From Nitrosomonas sp. Is79A3 (GTDB taxonomy: Bacteria > Pseudomonadota > Gammaproteobacteria > Burkholderiales > Nitrosomonadaceae): a stretch of DNA of 64,000 nucleotides. The stretch is taken from contig NC_015731.1 in assembly GCF_000219585.1 (NCBI RefSeq), forward strand, positions 1 to 64,000, read 5' to 3'. The notes under the pieces were generated by a model. The model searched no databases and was not told the origin of the DNA. It worked only from the letters and a program-made list of their open reading frames with translations. A program made the translations under genes and the position numbers. Each line of letters starts with the position of its first letter. The first letter of the stretch is position 1. Shown in pieces: positions 28,154 through 38,709 of the stretch.

Positions 28154-28543
28154 TTATTCTTCCGTTTTCTGTCCCAGTGAATTAATTTGTTCTGAGATTG
28201 CTTGCCGCTCATCTTCCAGTTCAGTATAGCGTGCTTTAAGGCGATCCAAATCAGCGGTATACTTTTTAATCCGGTCTTCTTTTTCCTGTTTTTCCTTAAC
28301 TAATTCCTCATACTTCGGGATCGGTATGCTTTTCGAAGATAGGCTGGGCGGTATTGTTATTGGTAGCGGCGCATCTATTTCATTACGGCGTAATTCTTGA
28401 ATCATCAGAAACTGTTGATAAGTGGATTGTGATTCTTGTTGTATGCGGGCTAATGCTTTCTCTAGCTGCTGTATTTGTGCTGCCGTGTCGGCCCAAACTG
28501 GAGCGGATAGAGACAGCAATAACAATAAAAGAACTGTTCGCAT
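28154..28543 (-). CDS. Exported coiled-coil protein of unknown function
   Basis: The 129-residue protein has a clear signal peptide (LLLLLLSLSAPVWA). The mature part is mostly two predicted coiled-coil segments (about residues 22-50 and 80-125: QIQQLEKALARIQQESQ and KEKQEKEDRIKKYTADL). A Pro-rich hinge lies between them (APLPITIPPSL). No family is recognised. It is probably periplasmic and is convergent with the cytochrome c gene. Confidence 0.7.
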   Translation of the reverse strand: MRTVLLLLLLSLSAPVWADTAAQIQQLEKALARIQQESQSTYQQFLMIQELRRNEIDAPLPITIPPSLSSKSIPIPKYEELVKEKQEKEDRIKKYTADLDRLKARYTELEDERQAISEQINSLGQKTEE

Positions 28544-28724
28544 AGTGATTAGAGTTTATTGGTAAAAGATTACATCTTTGGGTTACCAGGGCAATACTGC
28601 AATATCTACCTCTCACCTTCAATAATCATTCTACACCTCCTTGATCCAAGGGGTTAATGATTCATCATACTTGAACTGATCATTGCGATAACTGGTAATA
28701 ATATATTTAACAGCTAATTTGTTT

Positions 28725-28740
28725 TGTGCGTTAGCGCACA
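28725..28740. promoter_or_regulatory. Hairpin upstream of the second BON lipoprotein gene
   Basis: TGTGCG-TTAG-CGCACA is a perfect 6-base inverted repeat located 68 bases before the BON ATG. It corresponds in position and flanking sequence to the hairpin at 24566-24581. Confidence 0.4.
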
Positions 28741-28808
28741 TACTGGGTGCGCTATCCCTGTAATACTTTAACTTTGATTCTTTTGAATACTTACTGGAGA
28801 ACTTTACC

Positions 28809-29123
28809 ATGACACAACTTAATAACCGTTTTTCCTCTTTTTTCTTAATTGCACTCATGGCTTTTTTATTGGGTTGCGCATCAACGTCCAAACAAGAGGG
28901 AACTGGAGAATATTTTGATGATACTGTCGTGACCACAAAGGTCAAAGCGGCAATTCTCAACGAACCTTCGCTGAAATCCGCAGAAATCAACGTCGAAACT
29001 TTCAAGGGCGTTGTTCAACTTAGCGGTTTTGTCAATTCCCAGGTTGATATCAATAAAGCAGTCGAAGTGGTAAGCAGAGTCAACGGCGTAAAGTCTGTCA
29101 AGAATGACATGCGGGTTAAGTGA
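28809..29123 (+). CDS. BON-domain lipoprotein (paralogue 2)
   Basis: The 104-residue lipoprotein has lipobox LLGCA near residue 22. Its single BON domain reads DDTVVTTKVKAAILNEPS, then INVETFKGVVQLSGFVNS and VKSVKNDMRVK. It is clearly paralogous to the gene at 24757, and the upstream regions are also related, so the duplication included regulatory DNA. A Shine-Dalgarno (TGGAGAA) lies upstream of the ATG. Its role is probably envelope or osmotic stress, by family only. Confidence 0.85.
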   Translation: MTQLNNRFSSFFLIALMAFLLGCASTSKQEGTGEYFDDTVVTTKVKAAILNEPSLKSAEINVETFKGVVQLSGFVNSQVDINKAVEVVSRVNGVKSVKNDMRVK

Positions 29124-29140
29124 TGATAGATCGCTGCATT

Positions 29141-29264
29141 GATTAAGGAACCTCTGAATAACTGTCATTTCGAGCAGAGCGAGAAATCTATATTGTTGAT
29201 TGCCAAAGATTCCTCACTACGTTCGAAATGACAAAGGTGAATTATTCAGAGATTCCTTAATCAT
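29141..29264. repeat. Palindromic MITE-like repeat, element B
   Basis: The 22-base termini at 29141-29162 and 29243-29264 are inverted repeats differing at one position (core AAGGAACCTCTGAATAA). Inner arms GTCATTTCGA (29165-29174) and TCGAAATGAC (29224-29233) are also complementary. A degenerate half copy occurs at 24188-24243. Confidence 0.85.
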
Positions 29265-29428
29265 TCATGCAAACAAATGCCGAACAGAATATCCATGTAT
29301 TTTTTATCACTAGAGCTAAGAAGTCATTCGTAGCGTGTTATCGGGATGAGTGCGGAGCAGCAAGCAGAAAGATTTTCCGCACAATGTTTAGACCTTCATA
29401 GCCGCAGCGGCTGAATTACTTCCCGTAT

Positions 29429-29486
29429 CCACACCACACTGTTTGGAGCTTTTAAAGTTTCCTAGAACCGTGTGCGTGTGGTTTTT
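29429..29486 (+). terminator. Possible intrinsic terminator or structured RNA end
   Basis: CCACACCACAC (29429-29439) pairs with GTGTGCGTGTGG (29470-29481) with one bulged base and a 30-base loop. TTTTT follows at 29482-29486. No gene ends just upstream, so it may end a small non-coding transcript or the BON transcript. Confidence 0.35.
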
Positions 29487-29742
29487 GGCCCGGCATCACT
29501 GCAAGTGAGGCGTTCTCTAGCTCCCTGATGAGCGATTTTTTCCAGGATATTTGTGTATGATAAAGATCTGTAATTCACATTTTGCCAACAAGACTGATCA
29601 TCTCCCCTTTATTTCTGCAATTAATTCTGCTTGGATATACCGTTTCTCAAGAGACTTAAAGTTAGTTACCTATTCATTAAATCATTGGTTTTATCGAGAG
29701 ATGTGCAGTGAAGCTCCTTTCCAACGCGGAACATATTTCTAA

Positions 29743-32700
29743 ATGGACACCAAAGATATTCGTTTCTTTCAGTATTTGCGCCAGCTGAGGACGAATTTAC
29801 GCGATGGCGGCATTCCGCTGACGCACGCCTTTAATGAGCCGCCGCTTCGTTCGGAATTGTTCAGTGCCGATCAAATGGAACAACATGGCAAGCATCTCGC
29901 AGCCATGCACAAATTAACCCAAAAACGCCCGCGGGATCAATTGATGACGCGATTGGCGGCGAATGAAGTCGTTTTGACCGGCGTCTGTGGACAACTCACG
30001 GCGGCGGTAAAAGCCAACCAGCAGATTACGCCGGCTAGCGAATGGCTGCTCGATAATTTCTATCTGCTCGAAGAGCAGATCCGCACTGCCAGGCGCCACA
30101 TGCCTAGGGGATATAACCAGGAACTACCGCGTTTGTTGAATGGTCCCTCAGCCGGTTTGCCGCGTGTGTACGATATTGCGTTGGAGATCATTTCACACGG
30201 AGATGGGCGGATAGACTCGGAAAATCTCAGTCGTTTCGTTGCGGCCTATCAAACAGTTAGCGTGCTCAAATTAGGCGAATTGTGGGCTATTCCCATTATG
30301 CTGCGGCTGGCATTAATTGAGAATCTGCGGCGTGTTGCCGTTCGCATCGCCGCCGACAGAGTCGATTGCGACCTGGCTTGCGCGTGGGCGGAGCAAATGA
30401 TGGCTGTTGCGGAGAAGGATCCGAAGAGCCTGGTGCTGGTGATCGCAGACATGGCTCGTTCGCAACCGCCAATGTCTAATCCATTCGTATCGGAATTTAC
30501 GCGCCGTCTGCAAGGACAAAGCCTTGCTTTGGCACTGCCACTGACCTGGATTGAGCAGGTGCTTGCCGAATCAGGGCTGACCATCGAACAATTGGTGCAT
30601 ACCGGAAACCAACTTCAGGCTGCCGACCAGGTTTCTATCAGCAACAGCATTGGCAGCTTGCGTTTTCTGGGTGGTATGGATTGGCGTGAGTTCGTTGAAA
30701 GCATGAGTATCGTTGAGCAAACATTGCGCGAAGATCCGAGTGGCGCCCACGCCAAGATGGATTTTGCCAGCCGCGACCGTTATCGTCATGTGATTGAAAA
30801 AATTGCGAAGCGGAGTTCCTTCACTGAAGCTGAAATCACTCGATGTGCGATCCAACTCGCGTATGCGGCTCAAACGGCACATCCAGATTGCGATGAACGC
30901 GCAACACATGTTGGTTTCTATCTGATCGACCGGGGTTTGCACGAACTCGAAGCACGGGCACAGGTACGTCCTTCTGTTGCCGAAAAAATCATGAAAATGG
31001 GGTCGCAACACGCATTGGGTGTATATCTCGGCGCAATCACGTTGCTTACGCTGCTTTTCAGCGCCGGTTTGATAACCATTGCATATACTCAGGGTGCGCC
31101 CGATGCGTTGCTGGTACTGATCGGCATACTTGGATTGCTGGCCACCAGTCAATTGGCGCTCGCTCTGGTGAATTGGCTAGCAACTTTATTCGTGCACCCG
31201 CAACCACTGCCACGCATGGATTTTTCCACCGGTATACCAGTGCAATCGCGAACGTTGGTCGTCGTGCCAACGATGCTTACGCATCCGGATAGTATCGATA
31301 ACCTGGTCGAAGCATTGGAAGTACGTTTTCTGGCGAACCAGGACGACAATCTGTATTTTGCCCTCTTGACCGATCTTCGTGACGCACCCGAAGAAATCCT
31401 CGACGAGGATGCGCCACTGTTGCAACTGGCTGAGGCAGGAATCGCGGCGCTGAATGCAAAATATGGCACGGCAGGAAAAAGTATTTTTTTCCTGTTTCAT
31501 CGCCCGCGCTGCTGGAATCCGCAAGAACGCATGTGGATGGGTTACGAGCGTAAACGCGGTAAGCTTGCGGATTTGAATGCATTGCTGCGCGATGAGACGC
31601 ATAGTAATGCCGGCAAACGTTTCTCAAGCATTGTTGGCAATACCGCTTGCCTGGCGAACGTGAAGTACGTCATCACCCTGGATACGGATACGCAGCTGCC
31701 GCGTGATGTCGCGCGGGAGTTAGTTGGTGCCATGGCGCATCCATTGAATCGTCCGCGCTATGACGAACAGCAGCAGCGCGTGTGTGAAGGCTACGGCATT
31801 CTTCAACCGCGCGTCAGCGTGAGCTTGGAAGGCACCAACCGTTCACATTATGCACGACTGCATGGCGGTGAAGTCGGCATAGATCCCTATACCCACGCCA
31901 TCTCCGATGTTTACCAGGATGTGTTTGGCGAAGGCTCGTTCATCGGCAAAGGCATCTATGAAGTGGATACATTCGAACGCGCATTGAGTGCACGCTTTCC
32001 CGAGAATCAGATTCTCAGCCACGATTTGTTGGAAGGATGTTATGCGCGCGCCGGCTTATTGAGCGATGTCCATTTGTATGAGGATTATCCCGCACAGTAC
32101 AGCGTGGATGTGAATCGCCGTCATCGCTGGATACGCGGCGATTGGCAATTGCTGAGCTGGCTGCTGCCACGCATTCCTGGCCCCGGTAAGCTCCGGCTAA
32201 ATAACGCACTCTCGCGGTTATCACAATGGAAATTGTTCGACAACTTGCGACGCAGTCTCGTGCCGATGGCCCTGACAGTACTATTGCTGTTAGGCTGGGC
32301 CATCCTGGCATCGCCCTGGTTTTGGACTTTGGCAGTGATCAGTATTATCCTGATTCCGCCCTTGATCACCTCAATTCTGGATCTATTTAACAAACCGTTT
32401 GACGTGTTGTTAAGGCAGCATCTGGCCGTCGCCCTCGACACGACCACTCAGCGCTTGACGCAAGCGGCCTTTAACCTAACCTGCCTTCCCTACGAAGCCT
32501 ACTTCAGTATCGATGCGATTGCGCGCACGATAGGGCGTATGTCGTTCACGCGCAGACGGTTGCTCGAATGGAATCCATCGGGCGAAGTGGCGCGTAGCAG
32601 CCGCACCGATTTTCCCGCCACGTTACGTACGATGTGGATTGCACCGTTGATTGCCATGGCCGCAACAGCTTATCTGCTGCTGTTCAACTTCGCGGCACTC

Positions 32701-35700
32701 GCGGTCGCGGCGCCTATCCTGCTGCTGTGGTTGGGTTCGCCCGCGATTGCCTGGTGGATAGGTCAGCCGATTGCACGCCGCAAAGCACGGTTAACGCTTG
32801 AGCAAGCCATTTTTCTGCGCAAAGTGTCACGCAAAACCTGGGCGTTTTTCGAAACTTTTGTCGGGCCGGAAGATAACTGGTTGCCGCCGGATAATTATCA
32901 GGAATATCGTGGTGCCGCAGTTGCACATCGCACGTCGCCGACCAATATTGGGATGGCACTCCTGGCGAATTTAACGGCTTATGACTTCGGTTATATTCCG
33001 GCCGGGCAGCTCCTCGAGCGCACTGCGCATACGCTTGACACCATGCAAATACTGGAGCGCCATCGCAGTCACTTCTACAATTGGTACGATACCCAATCGC
33101 TGAAACCGTTGCATCCGGCATATATTTCGACGGTGGATAGCGGTAACCTTGCAGGCCATTTATTAACTTTACGGCCGGGGCTGATCGCGCTTGCCGATGA
33201 CAAAATCCTGAACACACGCTGGTGCCATGGTCTCCGCGATACGCTGGGAATTTTGGCGGATGCGATGAGAAACATTCCATCAGAACTGCTCACCCAACTA
33301 CAAACAGATATCGAATCGACTTGCAACTCTCCGCCAACCACGCTCGCACTAACATGGCAATACCTTGACCGGCTGGCGAGAAGCGCGGAGGAACTTGCCG
33401 ATAGCCTTGACGCTACCTCGGCAGCATTGTTTCAAACAGGAAGCGCGCTCGCTTTAGCTGAAGAAAGAGAACGTAGGCTACATGCGGAAACCGGAGGATA
33501 CCTAAAAGCAGATGAAGATTCCACGCACCATCCTACGCTGGATCACGCCAGTGCAGTTGTCTCTGAGATATCCTCCGAGAATGATGCGAATTGGTGGGCG
33601 CATGCATTGGTCCGGCAAAGCCGCGCTATTCTTGACGAACTGACGTTTCTTGCGCCTTGGTTAGCGTTGCCGGCCGCACCGGGTGGATCGGTTGAGGATC
33701 TCAGAATCACCGCAATTCCTACATTGCGGGAGCTGGCCTGCATCGAGGATAGCTTGCTGCCGATTATCGAACAGCGAATCATCAGCAGCACTGTGTCCGC
33801 AGAACGCGATTGGCTGCATGAGTTTCAACAATCTGTCATACAAGCCGCTCAACACGGCAATGAAAGGATTTCTGCGATCGAACGATTAGTCTTGCAAACA
33901 GGAAAGCTTTCATACATGGAATATGATTTTCTGTACGACAAGGCATCGCGTCTGCTGGCGATCGGTTATAACGTGGATGATTCGCGACGGGATGCAAGTT
34001 GTTACGATCTGTTAGCTTCGGAAGCCAGATTGATCAATTTCGTCGCAATCGCACAGGGACAAGTGCCGCAGGAGAGTTGGTTTGCCTTGGGGCGTCTGCT
34101 CACGAGTGTCGGCGGCGAACCCGTTCTTTTATCCTGGAGCGGCTCGATGTTCGAGTACCTGATGCCGCTCCTGGTGATGCCGAACTTTGATAACACGCTA
34201 CTTGATCAGACTTATAAGGCGGCGGTTCAGCGGCAGATCGAATATGGACGACAGCGCGGCGTACCATGGGGTATGTCAGAATCAGGCTACAACCTCGTAG
34301 ATGTCCATCTCAACTACCAGTATCGGGCATTTGGTGTGCCTGGTCTGGGATTAAAACGTGGACTTGCCGATGATTTGGTCATTGCACCCTATGCCACAGT
34401 GTTGGCGCTGATGGTGGCACCCGAAGAAGCGTGTCTGAATCTGCAGCAACTGACTATGGAAGGTTTGGAAGGAAAGTTTGGTTTTTATGAAGCCATTGAT
34501 TACACACCATCACGTCAAAGACGCGGGGAATCAGGCACAGTGGTGCGATCATATATGGCACATCACCAGGGCATGAGCCTGCTCTCCCTGGCCTATCTGC
34601 TGCTGGACCGCCCGATGCAGAAGCGCTTCGAGTCAGATCCATTATTCCAGGCAACCTTGTTGCTGCTTCAGGAACGGATTCCCAGAGCGATGGCGTTCTT
34701 TCCACGCACGGCACAATTTTCTGATATTCGACCCACTTCCACTGCGCCGGAAGCCTCGATTCGTGTTTTTAACAGTGCCAATACACCAATACCGGAAGTG
34801 CAATTGTTATCCAATGGCCGCTATCACGTGATGATCACCAACTCCGGCGGCGGTTATAGCCGCTGGAAGGATCTCGCTGTTACTCGCTGGCGCGAAGACA
34901 CGATTTGCGACCACTGGGGATCGTTCTGTTATTTGCGCGACGAGAGCAACGGGGAATTCTGGTCTACCGCGTATCAGCCGACATTGAAAGAGGCGCAGCA
35001 TTACGAAGTGATTTTCTCCGAAGGCCGTGCCGAATTTCGCCGCCGCGATAACGATTTCGAGACCCATACTGATATTGTGGTGTCGCCGGAAGATGATATC
35101 GAACTGCGCCGCTTGCGCATCACTAACCGCGCCCGCATCCGTCGTACCATCACGGTGACGAGTTACGCCGAAGTGGTGCTGGCCGTACCCGTTGCAGATG
35201 AACTGCACCCCGCTTTCAGTAAACTATTTGTGCAAACTGAGATTGATGAGCAACACCACGCCATACTCTGTACGCGCCGCCCGCGTTCACGTAGCGAACA
35301 AACGCCGTGGATGTTTCATCTGATGACGGCGAATGGAACCGAAATCGATGATATTTCCTACGAGACGGATCGATCACAATTCATCGGTCGTGGCCACACT
35401 ACTGCCGATCCACAAGCGCTGAGCGGCGCTTTATCCCGGAAGCTCTCCGGCAGCCAGGGTTCGGTGCTGGATCCGGTTGCCGCCATCCGCTATGCCATCA
35501 CGCTTGATCCGGATCAGATGCTCACCATCGATATGATAAGCGGCATGGCAGAAACGCGGGCTGTTGCACTAAGCCTAGTGGAAAAATACCAGGACCGGAG
35601 GTTTGCGGATCGTGTTTTTGATGTCGCTTGGACACATGCGCAAGTGGTGTTGCGCCAGCTCAATGCCAGTGAGGCCGATGCGCAACTCTATGGACGTTTA

Positions 35701-38700
35701 GCCAACTCTGTGCTTTATACCAACGCTTTGCTGCGCGCCGATGCCGAGATTTTGCTGCAGAATCGCCGCGGACAATCCGGTTTGTGGGGTTATGCCATTT
35801 CCGGCGACCTGCCGATCGTGCTGTTGCAAATCAGCGATGCAAGCAATATTGAACTGGTACGGCAACTGGTTCAAGCGCACGCTTACTGGCGTTTGAAGGG
35901 ATTGGCGGTGGATTTGGTGATCTGGAACGAAGATCGCGCCGGCTACCGGCAGCTGCTTCAGGATCAGATTATTGGTTTGATTGCGGCGGGCATCGAAGCG
36001 CATGTCATTGACAGACCGGGCGGTATTTTCGTGCGGCACGCGGAACAAATATCAAACGAAGATCGTATTTTGTTCCAATCGGTCGCACGCGCCATAATAG
36101 TTGACAGCCGGGGAACGCTGGCGGAACAGATTAATCACCGCAGCATAAGGAATGTACAAATGCCGCGTTTCCGGCCAAGCCGAAGCCGCCGCGCCGATCT
36201 TCCAGCCAACAACGTGTTGCCGCGGCGAGATCTGATTCTGCACAACGGGCTGGGCGGTTTCACCGCGGACGGGCACGAATACATCATTACTACCACAGCC
36301 GCAGAAGTAACGCCCGCACCGTGGGTGAACGTGCTGGCGAATCCGCATTTTGGTACGGTTATTTCCGAGAGCGGCCAGGCTTATACCTGGAGTGAGAACG
36401 CACACGAGTTTCGTCTCACGCCCTGGCACAACGATCCGGTATCCGATGCAAGCGGCGAAGCTTTTTACCTGCGCGACGAAGAAAGCGGTCATTTCTGGTC
36501 GCCCACACCATTACCTTGTCGCGGTGCGGATGCGTATGTCAGCCGGCACGGATTCGGCTACAGTGTGTTTGAACATACAGAAGGCGGCATCATCTCCGAG
36601 CTGTGGGTATACGTGGCCATGGATGCCGCCGTCAAATTCTCGGTACTGAAAGTACGCAATGCATCCGGCCGGTCACGGCGGCTCTCCGCGACCGGCTACG
36701 TGGAGTGGGTGCTGGGCGATTTGCGGCCGAAATCAGCCATGCACGTGACGACTGAAGTTGATTCCGCGAGCGGTGCGTTGTTCGCACGCAACCCTTACAA
36801 CGCAGAATTTGCCGGCCGGATTGCTTTCTTCGATGTCGATGAGCCCAACCGCTCAATCAGTTGCGACCGCGCTGAATTCATTGGACGTAACGGCTCGCTT
36901 AAAGATCCGGCGGCGATGGCGCGCACCCGGCTTTCCGGCAAGACAGGCGCGGCCCTCGATCCCTGCGCGGCGATCCAGGTTAACTTCAATTTGGCCGATG
37001 GGCAAGAACGCGAGATTATCTTCCGCTTGGGTCAAGCCGGAAAGCACAATATTGATGACGCGCGTGCACTGGTACATCGTTTCCGTGGATCGGCAGCGGC
37101 GCACACCGCGCTCAAAGCGGTGTGGCAGTATTGGAATCATACTCTGGGCGCAATCCAGGTGGAAACTCCAGATGCCTCTCTCAATGTGCTGGCCAATGGC
37201 TGGCTAGTGTATCAGACGCTTGCCTGCCGGCTGTGGGCGCGTAGCGGCTATTATCAATCGGGCGGCGCCTTCGGCTTCCGTGACCAATTACAGGATGTGA
37301 TGGCATTGGTTCACGCCGAGCCGCAACGCGTGCGCGAGCAAATAATGCTATGCGCGGCGCATCAGTTTGTGGAAGGGGATGTACAGCACTGGTGGCACCC
37401 CCCATCAAACCGCGGCGTACGAACCCGTTGTTCCGACGATTATCTCTGGTTACCGCTGGCAGTGTGCCGATATGTTCTATGCACCGGTGATACCAGTGTG
37501 CTTGATGAATCCATTTCTTTCCTCGAAGGCCGCCCAGTCAGTCCCGAGGATGATTCCTATTATGATCTGCCCGGATACTCCGCCGAATCGGCCAGTTTGT
37601 ACCAGCACTGTGTCCGTGCGATCCGTCATAGCCTGACATTTGGAGAACATGGTCTGCCGTTGATTGGTTCCGGAGACTGGAACGATGGTATGAACCTGGT
37701 GGGCTTGCATGGCAAAGGCGAAAGTGTTTGGTTGGGCTTTTTCCTATACGACGTGTTGACGCGTTTTGCTGAGCTGGCACAGCGGCAGGGTGACGTGACA
37801 TTTGCCGAACAATGCCGGACCGAAGCCGCGCAATTGCGCCAGCGTATCGAGCAGACCGCCTGGGATGGCGCATGGTATCGCCGCGCATACTTTGATGACG
37901 GCACGCCTCTGGGGTCGGCGGCCAATACCGAATGTCAGATTGATTCGATCTCGCAAAGCTGGTCGGTACTTTCCGGTGCGGGTGAGCCTATGCGTTCGCG
38001 CATGGGTATGGATGCTGTATATGCCCGTCTGGTGCGGCGCGATCATGCATTAATCCAGCTCCTGGATCCGCCGTTCGACACATCGGATTTGGATCCCGGC
38101 TATATCAAAGGTTATGTTCCCGGTGTACGCGAAAATGGCGGGCAATACACGCATGCCGCCATCTGGACCGTAATGGCATTTGCAGCCTTGGGCGACAGCC
38201 AGCGTGCGTGGGAATTATTGACCATGATTAATCCGGTGAATCATGGAAAATCCGCAGCAGGTGTGGCGATCTATAAAGTCGAGCCCTATGTCGTTGCTGC
38301 TGATGTGTATGCGGTTTCACCGCATGCCGGCCGCGGCGGGTGGAGCTGGTATACAGGCTCCGCCGGCTGGATGTACCGGCTGATTGTGGAATCTCTGCTC
38401 GGTTTGAGGCTGGAAGTGGACAAACTGCACTTCGCGCCCTGCCTGCCCGCAGCCTGGCAAGCATTCAAGTTGCATTACCGCTATCGCGAGACCGTCTACC
38501 ATATCGCCGTATCGCAAACGGATACCGGCGATACGATGCAGAACAACACGATGTACGTCACGGTGGATGGCATCGAACGCCTCGATAAAATAATTCCACT
38601 GGTCGACGATCACCTGGAGCATACGGTCGACGTGACAATACCCAAAGCGCACGAACCAAATCCATCAATGAACAAGGAACACGATGAAAGCGACGCAACA

Positions 38701-38709
38701 ACTGCATGA
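29743..38709 (+). CDS. ndvB: Cyclic beta-1,2-glucan synthase (NdvB/Cgs family)
   Basis: This giant 2988-residue inner-membrane enzyme makes cyclic beta-1,2-glucans from UDP-glucose; these are periplasmic osmoregulated glucans. Membrane segments lie near residues 425-485, 838-875 and 960-1005. The GT84 glycosyltransferase domain between them has the metal-binding ITLDTDTQLPRDV near residue 644 and RHRWIRGDWQLLSW near residue 790. A glycoamylase-like domain follows (SGYNLVDVHLNYQYRAFG near residue 1515). GH94-type phosphorylase domains come after it, with the catalytic-region motif GSGDWNDGMNL near residue 2643. The length is slightly above the usual 2800-2870. It overlaps transaldolase by 26 bases, so the genes are co-transcribed. 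galU at 62610 could supply UDP-glucose. Confidence 0.95.
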   Translation: MDTKDIRFFQYLRQLRTNLRDGGIPLTHAFNEPPLRSELFSADQMEQHGKHLAAMHKLTQKRPRDQLMTRLAANEVVLTGVCGQLTAAVKANQQITPASEWLLDNFYLLEEQIRTARRHMPRGYNQELPRLLNGPSAGLPRVYDIALEIISHGDGRIDSENLSRFVAAYQTVSVLKLGELWAIPIMLRLALIENLRRVAVRIAADRVDCDLACAWAEQMMAVAEKDPKSLVLVIADMARSQPPMSNPFVSEFTRRLQGQSLALALPLTWIEQVLAESGLTIEQLVHTGNQLQAADQVSISNSIGSLRFLGGMDWREFVESMSIVEQTLREDPSGAHAKMDFASRDRYRHVIEKIAKRSSFTEAEITRCAIQLAYAAQTAHPDCDERATHVGFYLIDRGLHELEARAQVRPSVAEKIMKMGSQHALGVYLGAITLLTLLFSAGLITIAYTQGAPDALLVLIGILGLLATSQLALALVNWLATLFVHPQPLPRMDFSTGIPVQSRTLVVVPTMLTHPDSIDNLVEALEVRFLANQDDNLYFALLTDLRDAPEEILDEDAPLLQLAEAGIAALNAKYGTAGKSIFFLFHRPRCWNPQERMWMGYERKRGKLADLNALLRDETHSNAGKRFSSIVGNTACLANVKYVITLDTDTQLPRDVARELVGAMAHPLNRPRYDEQQQRVCEGYGILQPRVSVSLEGTNRSHYARLHGGEVGIDPYTHAISDVYQDVFGEGSFIGKGIYEVDTFERALSARFPENQILSHDLLEGCYARAGLLSDVHLYEDYPAQYSVDVNRRHRWIRGDWQLLSWLLPRIPGPGKLRLNNALSRLSQWKLFDNLRRSLVPMALTVLLLLGWAILASPWFWTLAVISIILIPPLITSILDLFNKPFDVLLRQHLAVALDTTTQRLTQAAFNLTCLPYEAYFSIDAIARTIGRMSFTRRRLLEWNPSGEVARSSRTDFPATLRTMWIAPLIAMAATAYLLLFNFAALAVAAPILLLWLGSPAIAWWIGQPIARRKARLTLEQAIFLRKVSRKTWAFFETFVGPEDNWLPPDNYQEYRGAAVAHRTSPTNIGMALLANLTAYDFGYIPAGQLLERTAHTLDTMQILERHRSHFYNWYDTQSLKPLHPAYISTVDSGNLAGHLLTLRPGLIALADDKILNTRWCHGLRDTLGILADAMRNIPSELLTQLQTDIESTCNSPPTTLALTWQYLDRLARSAEELADSLDATSAALFQTGSALALAEERERRLHAETGGYLKADEDSTHHPTLDHASAVVSEISSENDANWWAHALVRQSRAILDELTFLAPWLALPAAPGGSVEDLRITAIPTLRELACIEDSLLPIIEQRIISSTVSAERDWLHEFQQSVIQAAQHGNERISAIERLVLQTGKLSYMEYDFLYDKASRLLAIGYNVDDSRRDASCYDLLASEARLINFVAIAQGQVPQESWFALGRLLTSVGGEPVLLSWSGSMFEYLMPLLVMPNFDNTLLDQTYKAAVQRQIEYGRQRGVPWGMSESGYNLVDVHLNYQYRAFGVPGLGLKRGLADDLVIAPYATVLALMVAPEEACLNLQQLTMEGLEGKFGFYEAIDYTPSRQRRGESGTVVRSYMAHHQGMSLLSLAYLLLDRPMQKRFESDPLFQATLLLLQERIPRAMAFFPRTAQFSDIRPTSTAPEASIRVFNSANTPIPEVQLLSNGRYHVMITNSGGGYSRWKDLAVTRWREDTICDHWGSFCYLRDESNGEFWSTAYQPTLKEAQHYEVIFSEGRAEFRRRDNDFETHTDIVVSPEDDIELRRLRITNRARIRRTITVTSYAEVVLAVPVADELHPAFSKLFVQTEIDEQHHAILCTRRPRSRSEQTPWMFHLMTANGTEIDDISYETDRSQFIGRGHTTADPQALSGALSRKLSGSQGSVLDPVAAIRYAITLDPDQMLTIDMISGMAETRAVALSLVEKYQDRRFADRVFDVAWTHAQVVLRQLNASEADAQLYGRLANSVLYTNALLRADAEILLQNRRGQSGLWGYAISGDLPIVLLQISDASNIELVRQLVQAHAYWRLKGLAVDLVIWNEDRAGYRQLLQDQIIGLIAAGIEAHVIDRPGGIFVRHAEQISNEDRILFQSVARAIIVDSRGTLAEQINHRSIRNVQMPRFRPSRSRRADLPANNVLPRRDLILHNGLGGFTADGHEYIITTTAAEVTPAPWVNVLANPHFGTVISESGQAYTWSENAHEFRLTPWHNDPVSDASGEAFYLRDEESGHFWSPTPLPCRGADAYVSRHGFGYSVFEHTEGGIISELWVYVAMDAAVKFSVLKVRNASGRSRRLSATGYVEWVLGDLRPKSAMHVTTEVDSASGALFARNPYNAEFAGRIAFFDVDEPNRSISCDRAEFIGRNGSLKDPAAMARTRLSGKTGAALDPCAAIQVNFNLADGQEREIIFRLGQAGKHNIDDARALVHRFRGSAAAHTALKAVWQYWNHTLGAIQVETPDASLNVLANGWLVYQTLACRLWARSGYYQSGGAFGFRDQLQDVMALVHAEPQRVREQIMLCAAHQFVEGDVQHWWHPPSNRGVRTRCSDDYLWLPLAVCRYVLCTGDTSVLDESISFLEGRPVSPEDDSYYDLPGYSAESASLYQHCVRAIRHSLTFGEHGLPLIGSGDWNDGMNLVGLHGKGESVWLGFFLYDVLTRFAELAQRQGDVTFAEQCRTEAAQLRQRIEQTAWDGAWYRRAYFDDGTPLGSAANTECQIDSISQSWSVLSGAGEPMRSRMGMDAVYARLVRRDHALIQLLDPPFDTSDLDPGYIKGYVPGVRENGGQYTHAAIWTVMAFAALGDSQRAWELLTMINPVNHGKSAAGVAIYKVEPYVVAADVYAVSPHAGRGGWSWYTGSAGWMYRLIVESLLGLRLEVDKLHFAPCLPAAWQAFKLHYRYRETVYHIAVSQTDTGDTMQNNTMYVTVDGIERLDKIIPLVDDHLEHTVDVTIPKAHEPNPSMNKEHDESDATTA

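Larger units (their letters stand above)
29124..29742. other. 619-base intergenic region before the cyclic glucan synthase gene
   Basis: The region contains repeat element B (29141-29264), a short GC-rich hairpin AGCCGC-A-GCGGCT (29400-29412) and a long hairpin ending in T5 (29429-29486). No supported open frame is seen. The promoter for the large downstream gene set probably lies in its last 250 bases. Confidence 0.6.

Noticed and set aside
29551..29742. Plus-strand frame of 63 codons just before the cyclic glucan synthase.
   Set aside because: No ribosome-binding site, no family similarity, and the amino-acid composition is typical of AT-rich non-coding DNA.
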